DNA from: Acetobacter farinalis
GTDB taxonomy: Bacteria > Pseudomonadota > Alphaproteobacteria > Acetobacterales > Acetobacteraceae
DNA length: 64,000 nt
Assembly (NCBI RefSeq): GCF_026240015.1
Contig: NZ_JAPIUX010000011.1
Coordinates: 1-64,000 of the forward strand
Direction of reading: 5' to 3'
Made by a program: the position numbers and the translations under genes. Each line of letters opens with the position of its first letter. The stretch's first letter is position 1. The notes beneath the pieces are model-generated. The model did no database searches. It was not told the origin of the DNA and saw nothing but the letters and a program-made list of their open reading frames with translations. Shown in pieces: positions 63,959 to 64,000 of this stretch.

Positions 63959-64000
63959 ATGTCAGACATGACGTTAATGACACGCACCATGGCCGGACAC
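63959..64000 (+). CDS. Start of a further gene, cut by the window edge
   Basis: ATG at 63959 is preceded by ACGGAAT about eight bases upstream and stays open to the end of the window (14 codons, MSDMTLMTRTMAGH). Too short to assign a family. Confidence 0.35.
   Translation, partial: MSDMTLMTRTMAGH

Noticed and set aside
1..64000. CRISPR arrays, insertion sequences, prophage
   Set aside because: I saw no regularly spaced repeats, no complete transposase or integrase gene and no phage structural genes.

Overview
The window looks like chromosomal DNA of an acetic acid bacterium (Acetobacteraceae, Acetobacter-like). The grounds are a mostly GC-rich composition, a transketolase / fused transaldolase-phosphoglucose isomerase / short 6-phosphogluconate dehydrogenase cluster, a quinone-type D-lactate dehydrogenase and alphaproteobacterial families such as DUF1489. 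The genus is inferred from gene content only; no rRNA is present. I see no prophage, insertion sequence or CRISPR array.

Layout. 0.1-3.2 kb: an AT-rich polytopic membrane protein and a lipoprotein lytic transglycosylase with a SPOR domain. 3.5-8.7 kb: a polysaccharide-type ABC exporter pair, YnfA, a PiT phosphate transporter, a CorA/ZntB-type cation transporter and a small coiled-coil protein. 8.9-10.7 kb: hisC and an ankyrin-repeat protein. 11.2-21.5 kb: a pentose phosphate operon (tkt, tal-pgi, gnd, two HAD phosphatases, pgl, an rpiA-gntK fusion, a 76-residue ORF) that covers oxidative and non-oxidative steps plus gluconate entry; zwf is not in the window. 21.7-24.7 kb: an orphan metal-chelate binding protein and a CLC channel. 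25.1-34.2 kb: dld, an ABC-F ATPase, arfB, a quinone oxidoreductase, a YggS-type PLP protein, kup and hemW. 34.4-36.4 kb: a Tat-exported nucleoside hydrolase, a tiny lipoprotein and a DUF1489 protein.

36.5-51.3 kb: two large TonB-dependent receptors that share their signal peptide and a roughly 285-bp upstream leader, an exported M3 peptidase, a small secreted protein with three Cys-containing repeats, a class 3 lipase, tRNA-Glu and an exported M1 aminopeptidase. The exported peptidases beside two TonB receptors suggest peptide scavenging (inference).

51.4-62.9 kb: a compact nitrate assimilation operon: NarK-type transporter, outer-membrane porin, fused NirB-NirD nitrite reductase, a nitrate reductase fused to a CysJ-like diflavin reductase, then the NasT/NasS antitermination pair. 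Ahead of narK lies a sigma70-like promoter and a leader that folds into two stem-loops, each with a six-base loop starting AACG. This matches the ANTAR-protein target motif, so NasT probably acts on this RNA. It is the best regulatory candidate in the window. The right edge holds a sulfotransferase-family gene and the first codons of another gene.
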